A stretch of 35,218 nucleotides of DNA from Candidatus Aminicenantota bacterium (GCA_022865785.1 JALHTJ010000184.1:1-35218), one strand, 5' to 3'. Numbered from the stretch's first letter, positions 21,187 to 30,202 are shown. Program-made: numbers and translations. Notes: generated by a model not told the origin, from the letters alone.

Positions 21187-24033
21187 ATGAAAAAAACAAC
21201 ATTCGCCTTTTTCTGTCTGTTCTGCGCCGCGGTCCTGTTCGGGCAGTATTCCTTTTATTACGGAAAAAACAAGATCGTTCGCCAGGCCTTCGCTTGGAAA
21301 TATGTGGAAACCAAGAATTTCCGCATTTATCACTATATAGATGACCCGGAACTGCTGGGCCGGGTGGCCCGCGAAGCGGAAAAGGCCTATGAAAAGCTCT
21401 CCTCGCTTTTGAACGTGACCATCGAGGAGAAGACCCCGATCATTTTTTACAACAAACAGACCGATTTGGAGCAAACCAACCTGTATCCGGGTATCATCCC
21501 CCCCGGCAGTTTCGAGGGCTTCAACGAACCCATCGGTCACCGCCTGGTGATTTACGGCAACCGCAGCAGCGAAGACCTGGGGCGGCTGATTACTCATGAG
21601 TTGAGTCATTCTTTCGAATACGCCATTCTATACAAGAACCGCTCCTCCGGCATGTTCAATTTCAACCGCCCGCCCCTTTGGGTCATGGAGGGTTTCGCCG
21701 AATTTATGACCGACTACTGGGACAGTTTCAGCCTGATGACCGTCATCGACAATGTGCTCAGCGACCGCATCCCCGAGATCCAGGATGACGGCGACATCCA
21801 GACCGCCTTCGGCACCAACCGCACTCCCTACGATTTCGGCCATTTGATGTACGAATTTTTTTATGAAAAATTCGGCAAGAAAGGTGTTCGTGACTTGCTG
21901 TACAGCCAGCGGCGTCCGGCCTTGGTCAGCAAGCGCAAGACTTTCCTGGAACAGTTCAATTTCGTGCCCAAGACCTTCAATTATGAATTCAAAAAATACG
22001 CCCGCAACCGCTTCAAGACCTTCATCGGCCGCGAAAACCCCGAGGATTACAGCTTCATCATCGGCCCCGATTTCCCGTTTGCCTATTCTTTTTCCCACCA
22101 GGTCTCCCCGGGCGGTGAACTGCTGGCCGTGGTCACGGTCAATTACCGCACTTACAAGATCGAAATTATCCTGGTCTCGCTCAAGGACGGCAAGGTGATC
22201 AAGAATGTCACCCCGGGTTACAAATCCACTTATGACGGCATCGAAATCAAGTTCGTCCCCTCCGACGGCCGTTCCTTCAGCTGGGACCGTCGCGGCGAAA
22301 ACATCGCTTTCTTCGTGCGCAAGGAGCTCGACTCGTTCCTGGTCGTGCTCAACGCCATCGACAACCGGGTGCTGAAGGAATTCAACATCGGCGCCATCCA
22401 GAAGCCGAGCTCACCGGTTTTCCATCCCAGCCAGGACCGTCTGCTTTTCACCGGCATCGAGGGCATCCAATCCTTCCTGTACTCCCTGGATATGGGCAGT
22501 GGCCAGATCCGCAAGCTGAGCGACGGCCGAACCTACATCAAGGCGGTCGACATCAGCGGCGACGGTGAAAAGGTCGTGTACTCGGCCGGATTCGGCGATT
22601 TCGACAAGCTGTATCTGGCGGCCAGCGAAAGCCCCGACCTGGCCATGCGGCTGACCGACGGCGAATACAACGATATCGCCCCGGCCTTTTCCTTGGACGG
22701 CAAGACCGTGTATTACAGCTCCGATGAACTCGGCGCCTTCAACATCTGTTCGCTGGACCTGGAGAACAAGATCATTTACCGCCACAGCGATGTGCGCACC
22801 GGCAATTTCTTTCCGGTGGAGATCCCCAAGGATAAAGGCAAGCTGGCCATCTCTTCGTTCCATAAAGGTAGTTTCCTGCTTTTCAAAAAAGACGTCAGCA
22901 GCTATTTGACCAAGAAAGCGGTCGAGTTCACCGCCATTCAGTCCGCCGCCGCCCCGGCGGCCGCTGCTGAGGAAGCGGCCATGCCCTTCACATTGAGCGT
23001 AAAAAAATACAAGCCCTTTGAAAAGCTGATCATCACCAGTTTGCCCCCGGTCACGGTGGGCGTGGACACCAACGGCGGTTTCTTTGGCTCTTCCTATTTG
23101 AACGTGACCGATATGCTGGGTGACCACAACTTCATATTCTATCTGGCCTCCTTTTACGGCTACCGTTCCTACCATTTGGCCTATTTGAACCAGCGGCGCC
23201 GCCTGCAACTGTACACCCATCTTTTTTCCGAAAGCGATGCCTATTATTATCCCTACGTCAGCAACTATTACCTTTCGCTGCGCAGCCGCATCGGCGCCGA
23301 ATTCGCCCTGATCTATCCTTTCAGCCGCTCCACCCGCGCCGAACTGACCATGTCGGCCTACCACCAGGAAGAGGACTCTGATCTGCTCTTTTACCAGCAG
23401 GAACTTCCCTACGGCCAGTTCTTCAACGGCTTCGCCCTGCCGGTTTCGGCGACACTGGTATCCGAAACCACCCGCTTCTCTTACTATGGACCGAACCAGG
23501 GCCACACCTTTCGGCTGAGCGTCGGCAAATATTTCAAGCTTTCTTCCAAATCGCTGGATGCCTATACCCTGGAAGGCGATTTCCGCAAGTACGTGCGCCT
23601 TGACAACTATTCCCTGCTGGCCTTCCGCTTGAGCGGATTCTATTCCGGCGGCAAGAACTCCCTGCTGTACTGGAGCGGCGGCAACAATACCCTGCGCGCG
23701 GCAGATTTTCGCAGCTTGGTCGGCAACAAAGGATTCTTTTTCAATGCCGAATTCCGCTTCCCCCTGGTCCATGCCGCCCTGACCCCGATTGGCGTCGTCG
23801 GCCCGGTGCGCGGCGTGTTCTTCTTTGATTTCGGCGGCCTGTGGTTCAACGATCAGGAATATCGCATTTTCGAGCCTGGCAAGTTTCAGCTGAAAGACTC
23901 ACTGTCCTCTTATGGCTACGGCATCGAATTTTTCCTTTTCGGCTATCCCCTGCACTTCGAATGGGTCTACCGGACCGATTTCAAGAATAAGGAATACAGC
24001 GGCGTTAATTTCTGGATCGGCTTCGATTTTTAA
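21187..24033 (+). CDS. Zinc peptidase/beta-propeller/outer-membrane barrel fusion
   Basis: The 948-residue protein has a signal peptide (KKTTFAFFCLFCAAVLFG). Residues ~35-285 form a gluzincin-type peptidase: HELSH (137-141) with a third ligand Glu168 in WVMEGFAEF. Residues ~290-560 carry TolB/PD40-type propeller repeats (SPGGELLAVVT, HPSQDRLLFTG, SGDGEKVVYSAG, SLDGKTVYYSSDE). After an alanine-rich linker (~580-590) the C-terminal ~350 residues form a beta-barrel. That barrel has Omp85-like motifs (GGNNTLRAADF, NAEFRFPL) and a final Phe, the outer-membrane insertion signal. A surface-linked peptidase or assembly factor is inferred. RBS GGGTGG. Confidence 0.88.
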   Translation: MKKTTFAFFCLFCAAVLFGQYSFYYGKNKIVRQAFAWKYVETKNFRIYHYIDDPELLGRVAREAEKAYEKLSSLLNVTIEEKTPIIFYNKQTDLEQTNLYPGIIPPGSFEGFNEPIGHRLVIYGNRSSEDLGRLITHELSHSFEYAILYKNRSSGMFNFNRPPLWVMEGFAEFMTDYWDSFSLMTVIDNVLSDRIPEIQDDGDIQTAFGTNRTPYDFGHLMYEFFYEKFGKKGVRDLLYSQRRPALVSKRKTFLEQFNFVPKTFNYEFKKYARNRFKTFIGRENPEDYSFIIGPDFPFAYSFSHQVSPGGELLAVVTVNYRTYKIEIILVSLKDGKVIKNVTPGYKSTYDGIEIKFVPSDGRSFSWDRRGENIAFFVRKELDSFLVVLNAIDNRVLKEFNIGAIQKPSSPVFHPSQDRLLFTGIEGIQSFLYSLDMGSGQIRKLSDGRTYIKAVDISGDGEKVVYSAGFGDFDKLYLAASESPDLAMRLTDGEYNDIAPAFSLDGKTVYYSSDELGAFNICSLDLENKIIYRHSDVRTGNFFPVEIPKDKGKLAISSFHKGSFLLFKKDVSSYLTKKAVEFTAIQSAAAPAAAAEEAAMPFTLSVKKYKPFEKLIITSLPPVTVGVDTNGGFFGSSYLNVTDMLGDHNFIFYLASFYGYRSYHLAYLNQRRRLQLYTHLFSESDAYYYPYVSNYYLSLRSRIGAEFALIYPFSRSTRAELTMSAYHQEEDSDLLFYQQELPYGQFFNGFALPVSATLVSETTRFSYYGPNQGHTFRLSVGKYFKLSSKSLDAYTLEGDFRKYVRLDNYSLLAFRLSGFYSGGKNSLLYWSGGNNTLRAADFRSLVGNKGFFFNAEFRFPLVHAALTPIGVVGPVRGVFFFDFGGLWFNDQEYRIFEPGKFQLKDSLSSYGYGIEFFLFGYPLHFEWVYRTDFKNKEYSGVNFWIGFDF

Positions 24034-24122
24034 GCGCGCCAGCATCGACCGGCCCTTTTTCGTCCCGGCAGGATAATTGACTTTGTCCGGGGAAAATGCG
24101 AAAATGTAAAGGGCAGAATGAG

Positions 24123-25124
24123 ATGCTGATCAACCATACATCGAAACAGGTAACCGCAAAAATAGTCTATTACGGCACCGGACTGGGTGGAAAAACCACC
24201 AACCTGCAGTATATTTATTCCGTGACCAGCCCGAATACGCGCGGTGAGCTCGTCTGTATGGAAACCGAGATCGAGCGCACCCTTTTTTTTGACCTGCTGC
24301 CCGTCAATGTCGGCCTGATCAAGGGCTACGAAACCAAGTTTCAACTGTACACAGTTCCCGGGCAGGTTTTTTACGATTCCACCCGCAAACTGGTCTTGAA
24401 AGGCGCTGACGGCATCGTTTTCGTGGCCGACTCCCAGGAATTGATGGAACAAGCCAACCTGGAGAGTTTTGGCAACCTGAAAGAAAACCTGGGATTCTAC
24501 AACCATCAGATCGAGGACATTCCCCTGGTTTTCCAATACAACAAGAGGGACCTGAAAAGCATTTCATCCCTGGACAGACTGAACGGCAATTTGAACGGGT
24601 TGCAGCGGCCCTACTTTGAGGCCGTGGCCCGCAACGGCCGCGGGGTCATCGAAACCCTGCGCGAGATCTCTGGCCTGACCCTGGTCAAGATCAAGGATGC
24701 GCTGGAACACGCTACGGTTCCCGCCAAGAATGTAGCCGTGCAGTTCGATGTGAATCATGACCAGCGGATGGTCAAGATGGAAGATCTGCCTGTAAAAAAA
24801 ATCAACATGGAACAAATAGCCGCCAGCGATGCCGGGCCGGAGCCGCCTGCGAAAGCTGAGACTGTCCCGCCGGTCGCAGTTGAAAAAAACGACGGCGCAG
24901 CCAGGGAGTCAGGCCAGGCTAAACCGTTCAATCCATCTTTCGGCGAGTTGCTGAACCGCTTGGAAGATCCTACACGCATCACAAAAATTGAAAAGATCAC
25001 CGCCGGCAACGGCCGCCTGACCGTTGAGGTCAAGGACAGCGATGGCCGCAGCCTCCGTTCCTTCGACATTGTCCTGAATCCCGAAACCAAGAAGGTAAAT
25101 ATCATCCTAGATGTCAAAAATTAA
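24123..25124 (+). CDS. mglA: MglA-type small GTPase with C-terminal extension
   Basis: The 333-residue protein is read from 24123 because MLINHTSKQVTAKIVYYG matches the usual MglA N-terminus; an in-frame ATG at 24096 adds nine atypical residues. The GTPase domain (1-195) has the P-loop GTGLGGKT (18-25), the MglA hallmark TVPGQ (77-81) in place of DxxGQ, and NKRD (140-143). MglA controls cell polarity and type IV pilus motility. Normal MglA ends near residue 195; here a linker rich in Ala, Pro and Glu (~200-270) and a ~65-residue beta-rich end (FGELLNRLEDPTRITKIEKI) are added. No mglB/roadblock gene is adjacent. It starts an overlapping operon. Confidence 0.93.
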   Translation: MLINHTSKQVTAKIVYYGTGLGGKTTNLQYIYSVTSPNTRGELVCMETEIERTLFFDLLPVNVGLIKGYETKFQLYTVPGQVFYDSTRKLVLKGADGIVFVADSQELMEQANLESFGNLKENLGFYNHQIEDIPLVFQYNKRDLKSISSLDRLNGNLNGLQRPYFEAVARNGRGVIETLREISGLTLVKIKDALEHATVPAKNVAVQFDVNHDQRMVKMEDLPVKKINMEQIAASDAGPEPPAKAETVPPVAVEKNDGAARESGQAKPFNPSFGELLNRLEDPTRITKIEKITAGNGRLTVEVKDSDGRSLRSFDIVLNPETKKVNIILDVKN

Positions 25125-26502
25125 ATCCGTCCTGCTGCTTGCAGTTTTTTCCTTGCTAATTGCCTGCGCCGCATCCCGGCCCACCCTGGTTCCCGCCGCA
25201 GATCCGCTTGCTGCCGGAGGTCCGCCGGCCAGGGCCGCGGTTTATTTCCAGCAAGGCAAAACCTGTTTGGAAAAGGGCGATATGGCGGCTGCCAGGTCCT
25301 GTTTTAACCAAACCATGGATGTGCTCCTCGATGCTCGTGTTGGTGGTCAAGACGGCGACAGCAAAAATATCCTGAACGATTATGTTAAAAAAATTGCCGA
25401 TATCGAGTTGCATTTTTTGAAGGACAAAAACAGTCCGGAAAATGGCCAGCATGAGGCCTTTCTCGACCAGGTCATCTCCACGCCTCTTTTTCTGCCCACG
25501 GCAAAGGATGTTTTGGACCTGAAGCAGAAAGTAAGTGAAGCCGCGGTGGTTTCCTACAGCATGCCGGTGATCGTCAATTCTCAGGTGGTTTCCTTTCTCA
25601 AGGCCTTCCAGACCATCCGCCACGACGGCATCCAGCGGGCCCTCGACCGCATGGTCGAGTACATAGCTCCCTTCAAGGAGATTTTTCGCCAGTACGAAAT
25701 CCCGGAAGACCTGGTTTACTTGCCGATCATCGAGAGCGGTTTTCGTGTCGATGCCACTTCCCGGGCCCGGGCCAGGGGGGCCTGGCAATTCATGGCCGCG
25801 ACCGCCCGGATCTTCGGGTTGCGGGTGGATTGGCAGGTCGATGAACGGCTGGATCCGTTCAAGGCCGCCGCTGCCGCGGCCCGCTTCATGAAGGATCTCT
25901 ATCAGGAATACAACGATTGGTACATCGTTCTGGCCTGCTACAACGGCGGCCCGCGCCGGGTTAAAAAAGCCATGCGCGTACTGAAAACATCGGATTTCTT
26001 CACCATTAACCAGACCCGGCATATCCGTCGCGAAACCAAGAACTATGTGCCGGCCTTTTTGGCCTCGCTGATCATTGCCCGCGCTCCCCAGGAATATGGT
26101 TTCAAGATAAGCGGCGCTGAAGCGATTTTTACCGGCAGCAAAACCGTGGTTGTGCCGTCGCCGGCCTCGTTGTCGCATATCGCGGTCCTGCTGCAAATTT
26201 CCTATGCTGATCTGAAAAAGCTTAACCCTGAATTGCTGCGGGACTTCACTCCCAGCAACTTGAGTGAATACAGCTTGCGCGTCCCGGCTCTCGCTGATGA
26301 AGCAGCCCTGGCCGGCCTGGAAAGAATCCCGCCCGCAAAGATCCCGAAATACAATAGCTATCGGGTCCGTCCCGGGGACAGTCTATATTCCATCGCCCGC
26401 CGTCATGCTACATCGGTCAGCCAGATCAAGAAGGTCAATGGTTTGAAATCAAACTTGATCAAGCCGGGCATGAACCTGATTATTCCCCGGGGGGAAGGAT
26501 GA
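25111..26502 (+). CDS. mltD: MltD-like membrane-bound lytic transglycosylase
   Basis: The 463-residue lipoprotein (SLLIAC, Cys19) has a helical N-terminal region (~40-170), then a lytic transglycosylase domain. Its catalytic Glu208 sits in LPIIESGF, with RARGAWQFMAATAR and LACYNGGPRRVKKA typical of the family. A C-terminal LysM repeat (YRVRPGDSLYSIARRHATSV and NLIKPGMNLIIP) binds peptidoglycan. It cleaves the glycan chain and releases 1,6-anhydro products. Its start overlaps the mglA gene by 14 bases and its stop overlaps comM by four, so translation is coupled. Near an MglA GTPase, wall remodelling for pili or an envelope machine is a plausible role. Confidence 0.93.
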   Translation: MSKIKSVLLLAVFSLLIACAASRPTLVPAADPLAAGGPPARAAVYFQQGKTCLEKGDMAAARSCFNQTMDVLLDARVGGQDGDSKNILNDYVKKIADIELHFLKDKNSPENGQHEAFLDQVISTPLFLPTAKDVLDLKQKVSEAAVVSYSMPVIVNSQVVSFLKAFQTIRHDGIQRALDRMVEYIAPFKEIFRQYEIPEDLVYLPIIESGFRVDATSRARARGAWQFMAATARIFGLRVDWQVDERLDPFKAAAAAARFMKDLYQEYNDWYIVLACYNGGPRRVKKAMRVLKTSDFFTINQTRHIRRETKNYVPAFLASLIIARAPQEYGFKISGAEAIFTGSKTVVVPSPASLSHIAVLLQISYADLKKLNPELLRDFTPSNLSEYSLRVPALADEAALAGLERIPPAKIPKYNSYRVRPGDSLYSIARRHATSVSQIKKVNGLKSNLIKPGMNLIIPRGEG

Positions 26503-28031
26503 TCAGCCGGATCAATTCGGCGGTTCTCAACGGCCTGGAAGTGTTGGCCACCGAGGTCGAAGTCGGTTTCTCGCGCGGCATTCCCGGCATTGTCATCGTC
26601 GGCCTGCCCGACAATGCCGTCAAGGAGAGTCGCGAGCGGTTGAAACTGGCGATCAGCCAGGCCAATTTCGATTATCCCCAGGCCACGAAAATCGTGATCA
26701 ACCTCTCACCGGCCGATGTGCGCAAAGAGGGCTCGGCCCTGGACCTGCCCATGGCCGTGGGTATCATCAAGAACCGCTACCGCATGGAAAGCCCGGCCTT
26801 TGCCGACCTGCTGTTTTACGGCGAGCTGAACCTCAACGGTGATCTGAACCCGGTAAAGGGCGTGCTGAATATTTCCTTATATGCCCGTGAAAAAGGTTTC
26901 CGCGGCATCGTAATCCCTTTTGAAAACCGTGTGGAAGCCCAGTTTGTCAAAGATATCGAAGTATATGCCTTGAAAAATCTCACCCAGGTCATCCAGTTGA
27001 TCGAAAATCCCGCCGCTTTCACCCCCTGCCATTCCGAGATAATCAAGGAACCTCCCGGGTTTTACGATAATGATTTTTCCGAGATTAAGGGCCAGTATAT
27101 GGCCAAGCGGGTAATGGAGATCGCCGCCGCCGGGTTTCACAATGTCCTGATGATCGGCTCCCCGGGATCGGGAAAATCCATGATCTCCAAAGCGCTGCCA
27201 TCCATCCTGCCTGACATGAGTGATGATGAAATCCTGGAAACATCGTTGATCTACAGCGCTGCCGGTCTCCTGGGCGAGAAGGGCGGTTTGGTCTGCGGCC
27301 GGCCCTTTCGTTCGCCGCACCATACCATTTCTGATGTCGGCATCAGCGGCGGCGGAAAATACCCGGTACCAGGTGAGATCTCCCTGGCTCATAACGGTGT
27401 GCTCTTCCTGGACGAGATTCCCTATTTTAAAAAATCAGCACTGGAAGTGCTGCGCCAGCCGCTGGAAGACGGCAAGATAACCGTTTCCCGTTCCCTGAAG
27501 TCTTCCACATTCCCGGCCCGATTTATGCTGGTGGCGGCCATGAATCCCAGCCAGGACTCGGTCGGTTTGGGGGAAGCGGGTGGTTACGCCGCCAGCCATT
27601 CCCAAAAAAGCCGCTACTATGCCAAGCTTTCCAAGCCATTGCTGGATCGCATCGACCTGCAGATCGAAGTGAAGAAGGTCAAACTGGACGAGATCACTTC
27701 GCCGGCAATGGCGGAGAGTTCCGCTGACATCAAGGAGAGGGTGGTCGCTGCCCGCAACCTGCAATTGCATCGTTTTAAGAACTTGAAAAAAAAGATATTC
27801 GCCAACGGCCAAATGCGCAATGCCGAGATCAGAAAATTCTGCCCGCTGGACGAAAGCGGCGGCCAGCTGCTGCGACTGGCCGTGGACAAGTTCGATCTGA
27901 GCGCCCGTGGTTATTTCAGGGTATTGAAAGTGGCCAGAACCATAGCGGATCTGGATGGAGTGGAGTCGATCACCGCCCGGCACGTGCAGGAAGCCCTGCA
28001 GTACAGATCGCTGGATTTAGCCCGTTTCTGA
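26499..28031 (+). CDS. comM: ComM/YifB-family Mg-chelatase-like AAA+ ATPase
   Basis: The 510-residue protein starts in an ATGA overlap with the previous stop. It has the family N-terminus (residues 1-170, GLPDNAVKESRERLKLAI, INLSPADVRKEGSALDLPMA) and an AAA+ domain with Walker A GSPGSGKS (220-227), GRPFRSPHHTISD, Walker B VLFLDE (301-306) and the C-terminal HVQEALQYRSLD. ComM is a hexameric helicase that extends branch migration in natural transformation. Its four-cysteine zinc motif is often absent or variable, and I do not see one here. The operon continues into the rhodanese gene after 48 bases. Confidence 0.95.
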   Translation: MISRINSAVLNGLEVLATEVEVGFSRGIPGIVIVGLPDNAVKESRERLKLAISQANFDYPQATKIVINLSPADVRKEGSALDLPMAVGIIKNRYRMESPAFADLLFYGELNLNGDLNPVKGVLNISLYAREKGFRGIVIPFENRVEAQFVKDIEVYALKNLTQVIQLIENPAAFTPCHSEIIKEPPGFYDNDFSEIKGQYMAKRVMEIAAAGFHNVLMIGSPGSGKSMISKALPSILPDMSDDEILETSLIYSAAGLLGEKGGLVCGRPFRSPHHTISDVGISGGGKYPVPGEISLAHNGVLFLDEIPYFKKSALEVLRQPLEDGKITVSRSLKSSTFPARFMLVAAMNPSQDSVGLGEAGGYAASHSQKSRYYAKLSKPLLDRIDLQIEVKKVKLDEITSPAMAESSADIKERVVAARNLQLHRFKNLKKKIFANGQMRNAEIRKFCPLDESGGQLLRLAVDKFDLSARGYFRVLKVARTIADLDGVESITARHVQEALQYRSLDLARF

Positions 28032-28079
28032 TGATGTGCGGAAAAGGGCAGGGTCTTAACCGTTTCCCGGGGAATGCGC

Positions 28080-28544
28080 ATGAATAAAAAAAGCATATGG
28101 CAGATAATGCTTATGGTTCTGGCCAGTGTGTTGATTGGCTTGGGGAGTAATTTTTTCGCCCATAAGCCCCTGCCGTTGTTCCGGGAAATGCCTCCTGCGG
28201 CCCCGGCCGTTTCCGGTTTCAGTGAAGCCGATGTTGATTTTGTCCGCCAGTTCAGTGCTGACCCGGGGATTGTTTTGCTTGATGCGCGGACTGTTGAAAA
28301 TTTTGAACACGGACACATTCCCGGCGCCGCCAGTCTGCCGATTTCTCGTTTTGACGAGTTCTTCCCCCATCTGCAGGAGCGCTTGCGGGCTGCGCGGATG
28401 TTGATCGTTTACTGCAGCGGCTGGACGTGCCCTGACTCGCATGAATTGGCCTTAAGGCTCTATCAAAAAGAGCTGAAGGTCCTGTTCCTTTATAAAGGGG
28501 GCATGGATGATTGGCTGGAGAAAGGAAATGCTGTTGAGAAATAA
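28080..28544 (+). CDS. Membrane-anchored rhodanese-like sulfurtransferase
   Basis: The 154-residue protein is read from the second ATG (28080), since GGGG is correctly spaced from it and too close to the ATG at 28074. An N-terminal helix (IWQIMLMVLASVLIGLGS) anchors it, with the rhodanese domain outside (~45-154). The catalytic Cys112 lies in the loop CSGWTC, and a second Cys117 is five residues on. LLDARTVENFEHGHIPGA is the usual CH2A motif. The domain transfers sulfane sulfur or senses thiols; the CxxxxC loop also permits a redox role. It overlaps the next gene by 17 bases. Confidence 0.9.
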   Translation: MNKKSIWQIMLMVLASVLIGLGSNFFAHKPLPLFREMPPAAPAVSGFSEADVDFVRQFSADPGIVLLDARTVENFEHGHIPGAASLPISRFDEFFPHLQERLRAARMLIVYCSGWTCPDSHELALRLYQKELKVLFLYKGGMDDWLEKGNAVEK

Positions 28545-28983
28545 AATCGCCCGTATCCTGTCGGCGCGGCCGCTGCAGGTCTTGGCTCGCCTGTTCCTGG
28601 GAGGAATATTCATCTATGCCAGTCTGGACAAGATCGCCCAGCCGCAGGAATTTGCCAGGATCGTTACCAATTACGGAATATTGCCCGATTTTTTGATCAC
28701 CCTGCCGGCCCTGGCGCTGCCCTGGCTGGAGTTGATCGCCGGGCTTTGCCTGGTTTCCGGCCTGTGGGTGCGCAGTGCCGCTTTCCTGTTGTCGCTGCTG
28801 CTGCTGGTTTTTATCCTGGCCCTGGGTTTCAATGCCGCGCGCGGCATCGACCTGAGTTGCGGTTGCTTTTCATCTACAGTTGCCGATAAAGAGAACATTT
28901 ATATGCTGATCTTCCGCGACCTGCTGTTCCTGCTTCCCGGATTGCTGATCATCTTTTTCTACCGTGAAAAGAAAGGTTCTTGA
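28528..28983 (+). CDS. MauE/DoxX-family membrane protein
   Basis: The 151-residue protein is read from 28528, behind GGAGAAAGGAA, rather than from 28507. It has four hydrophobic helices and starts RPLQVLARLFLGGIFIYASL, the DoxX/MauE signature, with DKIAQP and LPWLELIAGLCLVSGLW. A CGC motif in DLSCGCFSS lies in the third loop and is typical of MauE-like redox partners. MauE proteins help disulfide chemistry of periplasmic proteins; DoxX proteins join thiosulfate or quinone-linked reactions. Coupled translation with the membrane rhodanese suggests a shared envelope sulfur or thiol pathway (inference). Confidence 0.85.
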   Translation: MLLRNKIARILSARPLQVLARLFLGGIFIYASLDKIAQPQEFARIVTNYGILPDFLITLPALALPWLELIAGLCLVSGLWVRSAAFLLSLLLLVFILALGFNAARGIDLSCGCFSSTVADKENIYMLIFRDLLFLLPGLLIIFFYREKKGS

Positions 28984-28998
28984 TTCTTTGTATACGTG

Positions 28999-29047
28999 AA
29001 GGTGCCTGTCACCTTGAGGGGATAAAACCCTTCCCTGGGTTATCCCC
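28999..29047. terminator. Two hairpins between convergent genes
   Basis: A 6-bp perfect stem AAGGTG (28999-29004)/CACCTT (29010-29015) is followed by GGGGATAA (29018-29025)/TTATCCCC (29040-29047) with an inner CCC/GGG pair. They fill the gap between the MauE-like gene and the minus-strand pilT gene; the last base is part of the pilT stop. Neither has a T-run, so if they terminate they do so bidirectionally or with Rho. Confidence 0.5.
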
Positions 29048-30123
29048 TACGGTTCCAGCGTCATGTCCCGTTCCAGCTGATCGGACTGTTCCGCCGCTAT
29101 CATGGCATCATCCATGGATATCTTGCGGGTTTTTACCAGCTCGATCAGGTGCTGGTCGAATGTCTGCATGCCCACATCGCGGTTCTTGGCTATGTGTTTC
29201 ATGATCGTATCGGTTTTTTCCGGGTTTTTCAGGCACATCTCGATGGTTTTATTCACCAGCATGATTTCGCAGGCCGGGATCATGCCGGTTTTGTCCATTT
29301 TGGGCAGCAGTTGCTGGGAGATGACGGCCAGCAGGTTCTCTGACAGGCGCTGGCGGACAGAGAGCTGTTCTTCGGGAGGGAAATACCCCAGGATACGGTT
29401 CAGGGTGCGCATGATGTCCGGGGTATGGATGGAGGTCATGACCAGGTGTCCGGTTTCGGCGGCTTTCATGCAGGTATCAATGGTCAGATGATCGCGCAGT
29501 TCACCCACCATGATGATGTCTGGATCCTGGCGCATGGCCGCCCGCAGGGCTGTGGCAAAAGATTCGCTGTCCGGGCCGATCTCCCGCTGTGAGATGACCG
29601 AAAGATTTTTTTCGAAAAGGTACTCGATCGGGTCTTCGATGGTGATGATGTGGGCGCGCCGCTTCAGGTTGATGTAGTTGATGATGGCCGCCAGGGTGGT
29701 AGATTTGCCGTTGCCGGTAGGTCCGGTGACCAGGATCAGCCCCCTCTTCAGGGAAGCGATCTTTTCCAGCACCTTGGGCAGGTTAAGTTCCTCGAAAGTC
29801 CTTGCTTTAAATGGGAGCAGCCGCAGCACGGCGGCATAACGGCCGTTCTGGCGAAAAACGTTCACCCGGAAGCGGGCCACGTCGGCCAGGGCGAAAGAGC
29901 CGTCGTAATCCTTGACCTCTCTTTGAAACTTTTCAATGTCCTCGAATTTGGCCAGTGTCCGTCCGATCAAGAGCATGTCTTCTTCGGTCAAAGGCGGATG
30001 CTTGAGGGGATAGAGTTCCCCGAAATGGCGGAGCAGGGGCGGGGACCCCACTTGAAAATGAATGTCAGATGCTCCTTTTTCTGCGGCAAAACTCAGGATC
30101 TGGCTTAAATTGACGATCGACAT
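29047..30123 (-). CDS. pilT: PilT-type pilus retraction ATPase
   Basis: The 358-residue ATPase starts after GGAGG. It has the N-terminal PAS-like region (SDIHFQVGSPPLLR) and Walker A GPTGNGKS (134-141). The Asp box is TIEDPIE (161-167), Walker B DIIMVGELRD (202-211) and the His box HLVMTSIHT (226-234). PilT and PilU depolymerise type IV pili and power twitching. The C-terminal AIRNLIRE motif of classic PilT is not recognisable, which fits PilU or a PilT paralogue better. No other pil gene is next to it. It has its own promoter. Confidence 0.93.
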   Translation of the reverse strand: MSIVNLSQILSFAAEKGASDIHFQVGSPPLLRHFGELYPLKHPPLTEEDMLLIGRTLAKFEDIEKFQREVKDYDGSFALADVARFRVNVFRQNGRYAAVLRLLPFKARTFEELNLPKVLEKIASLKRGLILVTGPTGNGKSTTLAAIINYINLKRRAHIITIEDPIEYLFEKNLSVISQREIGPDSESFATALRAAMRQDPDIIMVGELRDHLTIDTCMKAAETGHLVMTSIHTPDIMRTLNRILGYFPPEEQLSVRQRLSENLLAVISQQLLPKMDKTGMIPACEIMLVNKTIEMCLKNPEKTDTIMKHIAKNRDVGMQTFDQHLIELVKTRKISMDDAMIAAEQSDQLERDMTLEP

Positions 30124-30173
30124 ATGCAGCCTCCTAACAAGGTCTTTTTAGGGCGAACAGGGATCACGGAGTC

Positions 30174-30202
30174 ATTCTAAATGAATGATTCAGGGAATGC
30201 AA
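30174..30202 (-). promoter_or_regulatory. Sigma-70-like promoter for pilT
   Basis: On the minus strand TTGCAT (30197-30202), a 17-bp spacer and TAGAAT (30174-30179) lie about 50 bases before the ATG at 30123. It lies just after the end of smpB, so pilT can be transcribed apart from the rex-CNNM-smpB operon. Confidence 0.6.

Noticed and set aside
22411-23772. 453-residue minus-strand frame opposite the zinc peptidase/barrel gene
   Set aside because: It is antisense to a well-supported gene with clear domains. It lacks a ribosome site and family motifs and is a GC-bias by-product.
25156-26196. 346-residue minus-strand frame opposite the lytic transglycosylase
   Set aside because: Antisense to an MltD-like gene with catalytic Glu and LysM; no start signal or recognisable domain.
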